Source: Chitinophagaceae bacterium UBA4407 (lineage in GTDB: Bacteria; Bacteroidota; Bacteroidia; Chitinophagales; Chitinophagaceae). From it: a stretch of DNA of 43,153 nucleotides. Made by a program: the position numbers and the translations under genes. Position 1 is the first letter of the stretch; every line of letters starts with the position of its first letter. The notes under the pieces are model-generated. The model had not been told where the DNA came from and made no database searches. It saw only the letters and a program-made list of their open reading frames with translations. This document shows, one piece after another, positions 24,256 to 30,997 of the stretch. The stretch is taken from assembly GCA_002390845.1 (NCBI GenBank), contig DGQT01000059.1:1-43153 (forward strand). The letters are read 5' to 3'.

Positions 24256-25428
24256 ATGGCCTTAAAAAGCGTAAAATTCTTACTGGTAGCGGTTCTTGGC
24301 TTTTCAAGCTTACTCTATTCCGGTAAAACGATTGCACAGGAAAAAGCTGAAAATGCTGAGAAATCAGAAAAAATAAATCCTTCGAAGATTATTCTGGAGC
24401 ACGTTGCTGATTCGCATGAGTTTCATTTCTTTTCTCTTGGTGAAACAGAAGTCGCTATTCCATTGCCAGTTATTTTGTACGCACCAGATAAAGGTTTATC
24501 TGTTTTTATGTCATCAGAATTTCATCATGGTGAGGGTTTACATGATGGATATCGCCTGATGGACGATAAATTTCTCGAAGCCCATCAATCAGAACTGGCT
24601 AAAGATGCAAAAGGGCAACCAGTTTTTCAGGCCGGTAAAGTTTACCCGGCAGACGCTCAGGGAATGCCTGTTCAGGATGCGCAAGTTTACGATTTCTCCC
24701 TTACAAAGAATGTAGTTCAAATGCTGATTGCGCTTATCGTGCTTACATGGTTAATGATCCGTGTAGCCAATTCTTATGCAAAAGGCAACGGAGTAAAAAC
24801 TGCCCCAACTGGTTTTCAAAATGCAGTAGAACCTGTAATAGCCTTTGTACGTGACGAAGTGGGCAAACCAAACCTGGGCAAGAAATATGAGAAATTCATG
24901 CCCTACCTTCTAACCGTATTCTTCTTTATCTTAATCAATAACCTGTTTGGTTTAATACCAGGAACCGCTAACGTTACCGGCAATATTGCCTTTACTGCAA
25001 TGCTTGGATTAATTTCTTTCATTGTTATCCTCTTTAACACAAACGGTCATTTTTGGATGCATATATTTAATCCACCGGTACCCGGTTTTGCGAAGCCGAT
25101 ACTTACTCCGGTTGAATTGTTGGGTGTATTTACCAAACCGTTTGCATTGATTATCCGTCTTTTTGCTAACATGCTGAGTGGGCATATCATCATTTTAAGC
25201 TTCATCTGTCTCATATTTATATTTGGCGCAATGAACACAGCTTTAGGTTGGGGCACTTCACCGGTTTTTGTTTTACTGGCCGTATTTATTTACCTGATCG
25301 AAATTTTGGTGGCATTTATACAAGCGTTCATTTTCACCAACCTAACAGCCGTATTCATAGGACAGGCATTTGAAACAGGTCACGAGCATGTTGACAGTCA
25401 TGGTAAAGACGAATCATTGTATATCTAA
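24256..25428 (+). CDS. atpB: F0F1 ATP synthase subunit a
   Basis: Proton-channel subunit of F0. I start at ATG 24256 (MALKSVKFLLVAVLGFSSLL), not at the in-frame TTG 12 nt upstream. The first ~28 residues look like a cleavable signal peptide, followed by a long N-terminal periplasmic extension (His/Glu rich), which makes the 390 aa protein longer than the ~270 aa E. coli subunit; such extensions occur in Bacteroidota. The five-helix core follows, with the essential Arg at residue 301 in LIIRLFANMLSGH. It is followed by atpE after 33 nt. Confidence 0.95.
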   Translation: MALKSVKFLLVAVLGFSSLLYSGKTIAQEKAENAEKSEKINPSKIILEHVADSHEFHFFSLGETEVAIPLPVILYAPDKGLSVFMSSEFHHGEGLHDGYRLMDDKFLEAHQSELAKDAKGQPVFQAGKVYPADAQGMPVQDAQVYDFSLTKNVVQMLIALIVLTWLMIRVANSYAKGNGVKTAPTGFQNAVEPVIAFVRDEVGKPNLGKKYEKFMPYLLTVFFFILINNLFGLIPGTANVTGNIAFTAMLGLISFIVILFNTNGHFWMHIFNPPVPGFAKPILTPVELLGVFTKPFALIIRLFANMLSGHIIILSFICLIFIFGAMNTALGWGTSPVFVLLAVFIYLIEILVAFIQAFIFTNLTAVFIGQAFETGHEHVDSHGKDESLYI

Positions 25429-25461
25429 TAACTTTTTTTCTTTAATTATAAATCAAGTATC

Positions 25462-25707
25462 ATGAGTTTATTAACCGTTTTGTTAGAAGACGTTATTCAA
25501 CCAGGTTATGGTGCAATTGGTGCTGGTCTTGCAGCCGTTGGTGCAGGTATCGGTATCGGCCAGATTGGTAAAGGCGCAGTAGAAGCCATTGCCCGCCAGC
25601 CCGAAGCGTCAAACGACATTCGTGCAAACATGATCTTAACTGCAGCCTTCGTAGAGGGTGTTGCCCTTTTGGGTGCAGTAGCAGGTTTGTTAGCTGTTTT
25701 CAAATAA
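25462..25707 (+). CDS. atpE: F0F1 ATP synthase subunit c
   Basis: An 81 aa hairpin of two membrane helices forming the rotor ring. The polar loop is ARQPE (RQP at 45-47) and the ion-binding carboxylate is Glu65 in AAFVEGVALLG. Counting back from the loop, the position that is Gln in Na+-type c subunits is Ile here, and the residue after Glu65 is Gly rather than Ser. I therefore infer H+ coupling. The glycine-rich first helix (AVGAGIGIGQIG) is typical. Confidence 0.96.
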   Translation: MSLLTVLLEDVIQPGYGAIGAGLAAVGAGIGIGQIGKGAVEAIARQPEASNDIRANMILTAAFVEGVALLGAVAGLLAVFK

Positions 25708-25728
25708 ACAGCCCGCACGTTAAACTAA

Positions 25729-25774
25729 TACTGCATCCAAAGCACAGGGCGGAGGATGCAGTACTTTAAGTTCT
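25729..25774 (+). terminator. Hairpin after atpE, possible partial terminator
   Basis: TACTGCATCC (25729-25738) pairs with GGATGCAGTA (25753-25762), a 10 bp perfect stem, followed by CTTTAAGTTCTTT rather than a clean T-run. It may reduce read-through or protect atpE mRNA, which would favour the high copy number needed for subunit c. This is inference. Confidence 0.45.
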
Positions 25775-25786
25775 TTAAATACAGGA

Positions 25787-25862
25787 TTTTTGAACCCGGC
25801 AGAAGAACATAAATGAAGCTGCTGTTGCGTCGCACTCTTGTACTTTCAGTTCAACATTCAAC
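25787..25862 (+). repeat. Single left half-unit between atpE and atpF
   Basis: TTTTTGAACCCGGCAGAAGA to TTGCGTCGCACTCTTGTACT and CAGTTCAACATTCAAC. The only matching right half-unit downstream is at 27070-27160, after atpH. Confidence 0.8.
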
Positions 25863-25902
25863 TAAGTAAAACAAAATCCATCTTGCTTATTTTGCAAGAA
25901 CC

Positions 25903-25910
25903 AGGGAGGA
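25903..25910 (+). promoter_or_regulatory. Strong Shine-Dalgarno (AGGGAGGA) before atpF
   Basis: AGGGAGGA ends 7 nt before the ATG at 25918. Most genes in this window lack a good Shine-Dalgarno sequence, so this one is unusual and fixes the atpF start. Confidence 0.6.
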
Positions 25911-25917
25911 TTACTAT

Positions 25918-26412
25918 ATGCAACTTTTAACTCCAGAATTAGGCTTGTTTGTATGGAACCTCATCGCGTTCCTGATCGTATTTATTATCTTAAAGAAATT
26001 CGCCTGGAAACCTATTCTCAACAGTCTTAAAGAAAGAGAAACTGGTATTTCTGATGCACTCGCTACAGCAGACAGGGTGAAAGCTGAAATGGCTCAATTA
26101 AAAAATGAGAACGAAGCTTTAATGGCAAAAGCCCGTGAAGAAAGAGCTGTGATGATTAAAGAGGCAAAAGAAGCATCCGATAAAATGATTGGCGATGCAA
26201 AAGAAAAAGCAAAATCAGAATACGACCGCATTGTGGCAGAAGCACAGCAGGCCATTACCCAACAAAAAAATGCCGCTTTAACTGATGTAAAAAATCAGGT
26301 GGGTAATTTAGTAATAGAAGTAGCCGAAAAAGTGTTGAGAAGAGAATTGGCTAATAAAACCGAACAGGAAAACCATATTAAGCAATTAGCAGACGCAGTA
26401 AAACTGAATTAA
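25918..26412 (+). CDS. atpF: F0F1 ATP synthase subunit b
   Basis: A 164 aa peripheral-stalk subunit. A single N-terminal membrane helix (LFVWNLIAFLIVFIILKKFA, residues about 10-29) is followed by a long charged alpha-helical coiled coil (LKERETGISDALATADRVKA onward) that reaches up to the delta subunit. Length is normal. The start at 25918 is supported by a strong ribosome-binding site. It is separated from atpE by 210 bp carrying a hairpin and a repeat half-unit. Confidence 0.95.
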   Translation: MQLLTPELGLFVWNLIAFLIVFIILKKFAWKPILNSLKERETGISDALATADRVKAEMAQLKNENEALMAKAREERAVMIKEAKEASDKMIGDAKEKAKSEYDRIVAEAQQAITQQKNAALTDVKNQVGNLVIEVAEKVLRRELANKTEQENHIKQLADAVKLN

Positions 26413-26417
26413 TTTGA

Positions 26418-26473
26418 GGATTTGGTAATTTGATAATTCTCACATTTACAAATAGTTATCAAATCATCAAATC
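26418..26473. other. Long imperfect hairpin between atpF and atpH
   Basis: GATTTG...TTTGATAA (26419-26436) pairs with TTATCAAAT...CAAATC (26456-26473), about 17 of 18 positions with small mismatches, loop of 19 nt. There is no T-run, so it is more likely an mRNA processing or stability element than a terminator. Confidence 0.5.
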
Positions 26474-26495
26474 AGCTGATTAACAACTTGAAATT

Positions 26496-27059
26496 ATGCA
26501 AAATCCACGTTTAGCAACCAGGTACGCGAAAAGTTTAATTGACCTTGCAATTGAAAGAGGTCAGTTAGAAGTGGTGTATAAGGATATGCAATACCTGCAG
26601 GCGGTGTGTAAAGGAAGCCCTGAATTCGTTAACCTTTTGCGCAGCCCCATTATAAAGAATGATAAAAAGGATGCGATTATTACCGCTGTTACGCAAGGTA
26701 AGGTTAGCGAACTAACTGCTGCTTTCAATAAGTTAATGGTAGCAAAGAGCCGTGAAAGAGATATGCCGGAAATTGTAAATGCTTTTATTGATCAATACAA
26801 TACGCTCAATGGCATTCATAAGGTTAAGCTTACAACCGCTGTTCCTGTGAGTGAAGAATTGAAGAAAGCAATTAGTGCAAAAGCTACCGCTGAAGCGGGT
26901 TTAGCACATATTGAACTGGAGACAAAAGTTAAGGAAGACCTGATTGGCGGTTTTGTGCTGGAGTTTAATAATAACCTTGTAGATGCGAGCATTCAAAGAG
27001 ATTTGAAAGATATTAAGAAGCAGTTTAGCCAGAATATTTTTGTGCAGCAACTGAGATAA
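26496..27059 (+). CDS. atpH: F0F1 ATP synthase subunit delta
   Basis: A 187 aa subunit linking the stator stalk to the top of F1. The N-terminal helical bundle begins NPRLATRYAKSLIDLAIERG, matching the family's conserved ARYAxAL-type start. The C-terminal domain ends in LIGGFVLEFNNNLVDASIQR, the usual iGG-f-l-----DaSi pattern. Position between atpF and atpA is standard, but 145 bp with a repeat half-unit separate it from atpA. Confidence 0.94.
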   Translation: MQNPRLATRYAKSLIDLAIERGQLEVVYKDMQYLQAVCKGSPEFVNLLRSPIIKNDKKDAIITAVTQGKVSELTAAFNKLMVAKSRERDMPEIVNAFIDQYNTLNGIHKVKLTTAVPVSEELKKAISAKATAEAGLAHIELETKVKEDLIGGFVLEFNNNLVDASIQRDLKDIKKQFSQNIFVQQLR

Positions 27060-27069
27060 TTGCAGGCGG

Positions 27070-27160
27070 GTTGCACATTTTGCTGAATATTGTTCCGAAA
27101 GTACCAGAGTGCGACGCAACGTATGATTAATTGAAATACTAAAGCCGGGTTCAAAAAAAA
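27070..27160 (-). repeat. Single right half-unit between atpH and atpA
   Basis: TTCCGAAAGTACCAGAGTGC then GACGCAACGTATGATTAATT and AAAGCCGGGTTCAAAAAAAA. It fills most of the atpH-atpA gap. Together with the left half-unit at 25787 it brackets atpF-atpH. Confidence 0.8.
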
Positions 27161-27204
27161 TTACCGGTAGCAAACGATAAACTTCAAACTGTAAACTATA
27201 AAAT

Positions 27205-28782
27205 ATGGTAGATATTAAGCCAGATGAAATTTCAGCGATACTGAGACAGCAGTTGAGCAACTTCAACGCTGCTGCAGATCTGGAAGAAGTGGGTACCGTG
27301 CTCCAGGTGGGTGACGGTATTGCACGTGTGTATGGTTTAAATAATGTTCGTTCTGGTGAACTTGTTGAGTTCGAGAACGGCGTTAAAGCCATTGCATTGA
27401 ACCTGGAAGAAGATAACGTGGGTGTGGTATTGATGGGTGAAAGCAAGGAAACCAAGGAAGGCGATAAAGTGCGCCGTACTGGTAAGATCGCTTCTATAAA
27501 AGTGGGCGAAGGTGTGGTTGGCCGTGTAATTAATACACTCGGTGATCCTATTGATGGTAAAGGCCCGATCACCGGTGAATTATACGAGATGCCATTGGAG
27601 CGTAAGGCACCCGGTGTTATTTACCGTGAGCCGGTTAAAGAGCCATTGCAGACTGGTATTAAAGCGATTGATGCGATGATTCCTATTGGCCGCGGCCAGC
27701 GTGAGTTGGTGATTGGTGACAGGCAGACTGGTAAAACAGCAATCTGTGTTGACACCATTATTAACCAGAAAGAATTTTATGCAGCAGGTAAGCCTGTTTA
27801 TTGTATATATGTAGCAATCGGTCAGAAAGCTTCTACCGTTGCGGGTGTAATGAAAACATTGAGCGATTACGGTGCAATGGCATATACAACCATTGTAGCA
27901 GCATCTGCAAGCGACCCTGCGCCACAACAGTTCTACGCTCCTTTTGCCGGCGCTGCGATTGGCGAATTTTTCAGAGATACCGGAAGGCCAGCTTTGATCA
28001 TTTATGATGATCTTTCCAAACAAGCTGTGGCTTACCGCGAAGTTTCATTGCTGTTGCGCCGTCCTCCAGGTCGTGAGGCTTATCCCGGTGACGTATTCTA
28101 TCTGCATAGCCGTTTGTTGGAGCGTGCTGCTAAGGTTATCGCCAATGATGATGTGGCAAAGAATATGAATGATTTACCTGAATCAATCCGTCACCTTGCG
28201 AAAGGTGGTGGTAGCTTAACAGCATTGCCCATTATTGAAACACAGGCTGGTGACGTATCTGCATACATTCCTACAAACGTTATCTCAATTACTGACGGAC
28301 AGATATTCCTGGAAGGTAACCTGTTTAACTCCGGTATTCGTCCGGCGATTAACGTGGGTATCTCTGTAAGCCGCGTGGGTGGTAATGCACAGATCAAATC
28401 AATGAAAAAAGTTGCAGGTACATTAAAGCTTGACCAGGCGCAATACCGTGAGCTGGAAGCCTTCTCAAAATTTGGTGGCGATCTTGATGCTGCTACAAAA
28501 TATGTAATTGATAAAGGTGCCCGCAACGTGGAAATACTAAAACAATTACAGTACAGCCCTGTAGCTGTTGAAAAGCAGGTGGCTATCATTTATCTGGGTA
28601 CACAGGGTTTACTCAAAGAAGTAGCAGTTAAAAATGTAAAGGCTTTTGAAGAGCATTTCTTATTAGAAATGGAAAATAAAATGCCTGAAGTTTTAGCAGA
28701 ATTTAAGAAAGGTAACCTACCCGAAGCCGGCGTTGCCAGCATGGTTGAAATGGCAAAAGGTATTATGGCACAATACAAGTAA
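27205..28782 (+). CDS. atpA: F0F1 ATP synthase subunit alpha
   Basis: A 525 aa non-catalytic nucleotide-binding subunit of F1. It shows the N-terminal beta-barrel (VGTVLQVGDGIARVYGLNNV), a P-loop GDRQTGKTA at about 171-178, YCIYVAIGQKASTVA, ALIIYDDLSKQAVAYRE, and LLRRPPGREAYPGDVFYLHS. The C-terminal helical domain ends MVEMAKGIMAQYK. Length is typical. The gamma-subunit gene, which commonly follows atpA, is absent: a strong terminator stands 26 nt after the stop and the next gene is a pseudouridine synthase. Confidence 0.97.
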   Translation: MVDIKPDEISAILRQQLSNFNAAADLEEVGTVLQVGDGIARVYGLNNVRSGELVEFENGVKAIALNLEEDNVGVVLMGESKETKEGDKVRRTGKIASIKVGEGVVGRVINTLGDPIDGKGPITGELYEMPLERKAPGVIYREPVKEPLQTGIKAIDAMIPIGRGQRELVIGDRQTGKTAICVDTIINQKEFYAAGKPVYCIYVAIGQKASTVAGVMKTLSDYGAMAYTTIVAASASDPAPQQFYAPFAGAAIGEFFRDTGRPALIIYDDLSKQAVAYREVSLLLRRPPGREAYPGDVFYLHSRLLERAAKVIANDDVAKNMNDLPESIRHLAKGGGSLTALPIIETQAGDVSAYIPTNVISITDGQIFLEGNLFNSGIRPAINVGISVSRVGGNAQIKSMKKVAGTLKLDQAQYRELEAFSKFGGDLDAATKYVIDKGARNVEILKQLQYSPVAVEKQVAIIYLGTQGLLKEVAVKNVKAFEEHFLLEMENKMPEVLAEFKKGNLPEAGVASMVEMAKGIMAQYK

Positions 28783-28807
28783 TAAATTTTAAGTATTAAG
28801 TTACAGG

Positions 28808-28846
28808 TAAAAGCCTTCAGAATTTTCTGAGGGCTTTTTGTTTTTG
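28808..28846 (+). terminator. Rho-independent terminator after atpA
   Basis: AAAAGCCTTCAG (28809-28820) and CTGAGGGCTTTT (28827-28838) form a stem with a 6 nt loop followed by TTTTGTTTTTG-type T-rich sequence. It ends the atp transcription unit. Confidence 0.85.
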
Positions 28847-28850
28847 CAGG

Positions 28851-28935
28851 TTTTTTTGAGCCAGACTGAAGAATATAAATGAGGCTTTACTTGCGTCGCA
28901 CACTTTTGCAGTGGGAATTCTATTGAGAACACCTG
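28851..28935 (+). repeat. Single left half-unit after the atp terminator
   Basis: TTTTTTTGAGCCAGACTGAA to ACTTGCGTCGCACACTTTTG and AATTCTATTGAGAACACC. The nearest right half-unit is at 30030-30113, beyond the pseudouridine synthase gene. The 506 bp gap 28783-29288 also holds two terminators and a doubtful 35-codon frame. Confidence 0.78.
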
Positions 28936-28980
28936 GTGCAGTCTGGCTGTAAAATGTAAATTAGACAGAAGTTCGAAAAT

Positions 28981-29013
28981 TAAAAACCACCGGTAATTGA
29001 CCAGTGGTTTTTG
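28981..29013. terminator. Bidirectional hairpin terminator
   Basis: TAAAAACCACCGG (28981-28993) pairs with CCAGTGGTTTTTG (29001-29013), with A-run and T-run on opposite sides, so it can stop transcription on either strand. It is the second terminator downstream of atpA. Confidence 0.7.
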
Positions 29014-29153
29014 AGTAGTTGCACTTAGTTTAGGCTGAATTAAATTAAAGGTTGAAATTGAACAATTGAAATTAACTAAGTTACAGCAACAACAATTTTT
29101 GAAAAAACATTTTAATTAATTATTCAGCTGAATTTAATTGACATAAGCAGCAT

Positions 29154-29261
29154 ATGGGCTACAAGAAAGAAAATTACAGGATGCAAATGATTAAAAGGCT
29201 GTACAGGGTATTCAGAAGAGCACTGACGTTAGCATTTGTAAAGTCAGCAAGATTATTTTAA
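29154..29261 (+). CDS. Doubtful small basic ORF, 35 aa
   Basis: ATG at 29154 opens 35 codons ending TAA at 29259-29261. The product is strongly basic and probably helical (KRLYRVFRRALTLAFVKSAR). There is no clear Shine-Dalgarno sequence, which is not unusual here. It lies 27 nt upstream of the pseudouridine synthase start and could be a leader peptide, a small cationic protein or chance. I have no homologue in mind. Confidence 0.22.
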   Translation: MGYKKENYRMQMIKRLYRVFRRALTLAFVKSARLF

Positions 29262-29288
29262 TAAAAGTATTATGTAAATCAAAAGAAC

Positions 29289-29900
29289 ATGAGCGAGGTT
29301 ACAAACCGTTATTTTATTATTCACAAACCATACAATATGGTATCACAGTTCGTTAGCCCTGATAAAGTGGGTTTGTTGGGCGACCTGGATTTTGATTTTC
29401 CCGCAGGTATACATGCCATTGGCCGACTGGATAGCCATTCTGAGGGATTGCTGATTTTAACTACGAATAAAAAAATAACCAGGCTATTGTTTCAAGGTAA
29501 AATACCGCACAAAAGAACTTACCTGGTTCAGGTGAAAAATGTTGTAAGCAATGAAAGCCTGCTTCAATTAAAAAATGGAGTATCCCTTTGTATAAAAAGC
29601 AATGAAAATTATATCGCTGTGCCACTTGATACCAAGATAGTACAAGAGCCCCTAAGTTTATTTAAATATGCAAAAGGATTCTACGACGATTACCCGCATA
29701 CCTGGTTATTAATTACTTTAACAGAGGGCAAATTTCACCAGGTACGTAAAATGGTAAAAGCCATTTCGCACCGTTGCCTGCGCCTGATACGTTTATCCAT
29801 AGAAGATCTGGCATTGGGAGATTTAGAACCCGGATGCGTAAGAGAAATAGAAGAAGGTGAATTTTTTGCAAGGCTCAAAATTGATGAAACCGATGCATAG
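29289..29900 (+). CDS. RsuA/RluE-type rRNA pseudouridine synthase, 203 aa
   Basis: Converts a specific uridine in rRNA to pseudouridine. The catalytic Asp is residue 48 in IGRLDSHSEGLLILTTN. Other family segments are YFIIHKPYNMVSQF at the N-terminus, KRTYLVQVK and LTEGKFHQVRKMVKAISHRC with the conserved RKM. There is no N-terminal S4 domain, as in RluE, and the length fits RluE rather than RsuA or RluB. The exact target position in rRNA cannot be told from sequence alone. It occupies the place after atpA and is bracketed by single repeat half-units. Confidence 0.9.
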   Translation: MSEVTNRYFIIHKPYNMVSQFVSPDKVGLLGDLDFDFPAGIHAIGRLDSHSEGLLILTTNKKITRLLFQGKIPHKRTYLVQVKNVVSNESLLQLKNGVSLCIKSNENYIAVPLDTKIVQEPLSLFKYAKGFYDDYPHTWLLITLTEGKFHQVRKMVKAISHRCLRLIRLSIEDLALGDLEPGCVREIEEGEFFARLKIDETDA

Positions 29901-30029
29901 GAAGAATGGCATTAATGAACTTAACCTAAGCGCGTTGCTTTATGCATTATTAAAAACCTTAACGCTAAGAATATCAAATTAGCTCTGAATAATACAGTAA
30001 CGGATGTCACTTGCGGCTAATAGTCTCGC

Positions 30030-30113
30030 TACGGAAAAGCTCAATGTGGGCAAAATGCACAAGAGTGCGACGCAACAAAAGCTTCATAGATGATTCAATT
30101 GCCGGGTACAAAA
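30030..30113 (-). repeat. Single right half-unit
   Basis: CACAAGAGTGCGACGCAACA then AAAGCTTCATAGATGATTCA and TTGCCGGGTACAAAA. The rest of the 474 bp gap 29901-30374 (30114-30374) is AT-rich leader DNA of the sigma-factor gene, with no clear TAnnTTTG box and nothing else I can name. Confidence 0.78.
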
Positions 30114-30374
30114 TGCTTTTATTTTTCTACCCAACTAATCTCTGGTTTACCATTTTTCACCTATAGCGGCAACCAAATAAATCTTGAATTGGTAAGATTG
30201 ATTTTATTCCAGCGTCCGGCCATAAAAAACTTTTTTGTTACAGTTAACGGTTAGCAGAAACAACCTTTCGTTCTTTTATTATTGAAATGCAGCAGAAAAT
30301 TTATGCATTCGTTTTGCAAAGCAGCATTTTAATAAAAATATTGTCTATTTTTATGGGTAATACCATTTACCTGC

Positions 30375-30953
30375 ATGACAGAACAAGCTATACTCGCCGG
30401 ATGCTTGCAAAATGATGCCTCAGCACAGAGGGAACTGTATAGCCGTTACAGCCCACGAATGCTTTCGGTATGCTATCGTTTTGCGCAAAACAGGGAAGAC
30501 GCTGAGGATATGTTACAGGAAGGTTTTATTAAAGTATTTACCCAGATACATACGTTTCAGAATAAAGGTTCTTTTGAGGGTTGGGTGCGAAGGATTATCG
30601 TTCATACGTGTATAAATTTTCTCAAAAAGTATAAAAAATTTAATGAGAATATAGATCTGGCTTATGCCGGTTATTTACAGGTAAAGGAAGAAACCGTGCC
30701 TTCACTAATGCAGGCAAAACAGGTTGTAGAATGCATTCGCCTTTTGCCGGTTGGCTATAAAACAGTTTTAAATCTTTATGCGATAGAAGGGTATAATCAT
30801 AAAGAGATCGCTGAAATGCTTGAAATTGAAGAAAGTACCAGCAGAAGCCAGTATACAAGAGCGAAAGTGATGCTTGAGAATATTTTAATAAAGAAAAAAA
30901 TATTAGAAAAACCAGAAGCGGAAATAAGCCTTGTAGCAGCTTTTAAAAAATAA
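30375..30953 (+). CDS. ECF-type RNA polymerase sigma factor, 192 aa
   Basis: Region 2 is LYSRYSPRMLSVCYRFAQNR with EDAEDMLQEGFIKVF (residues about 20-57) and GSFEGWVRRIIVHTCINFLK. Region 4 is LPVGYKTVLNLYAIEGYNHK plus EIAEMLEIEESTSRSQYTRA (about 121-160), a helix-turn-helix. No extra domains are present. The downstream gene starts 44 nt later and has a cytosolic N-terminus plus one membrane helix, the arrangement of an ECF regulator pair, though it lacks a recognisable classic anti-sigma zinc finger. Confidence 0.92.
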   Translation: MTEQAILAGCLQNDASAQRELYSRYSPRMLSVCYRFAQNREDAEDMLQEGFIKVFTQIHTFQNKGSFEGWVRRIIVHTCINFLKKYKKFNENIDLAYAGYLQVKEETVPSLMQAKQVVECIRLLPVGYKTVLNLYAIEGYNHKEIAEMLEIEESTSRSQYTRAKVMLENILIKKKILEKPEAEISLVAAFKK

Positions 30954-30997
30954 AATTGAGACTTACCAATAACTAAACTAACTGCCTGGAGTGTTGT

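Noticed and set aside
25462..25707. Na+-type ATP synthase rotor because of the Gln in the first helix of subunit c
   Set aside because: The Gln does not align with the Na+-ligand position when counted from the RQP loop, and the residue after Glu65 is Gly rather than Ser/Thr.
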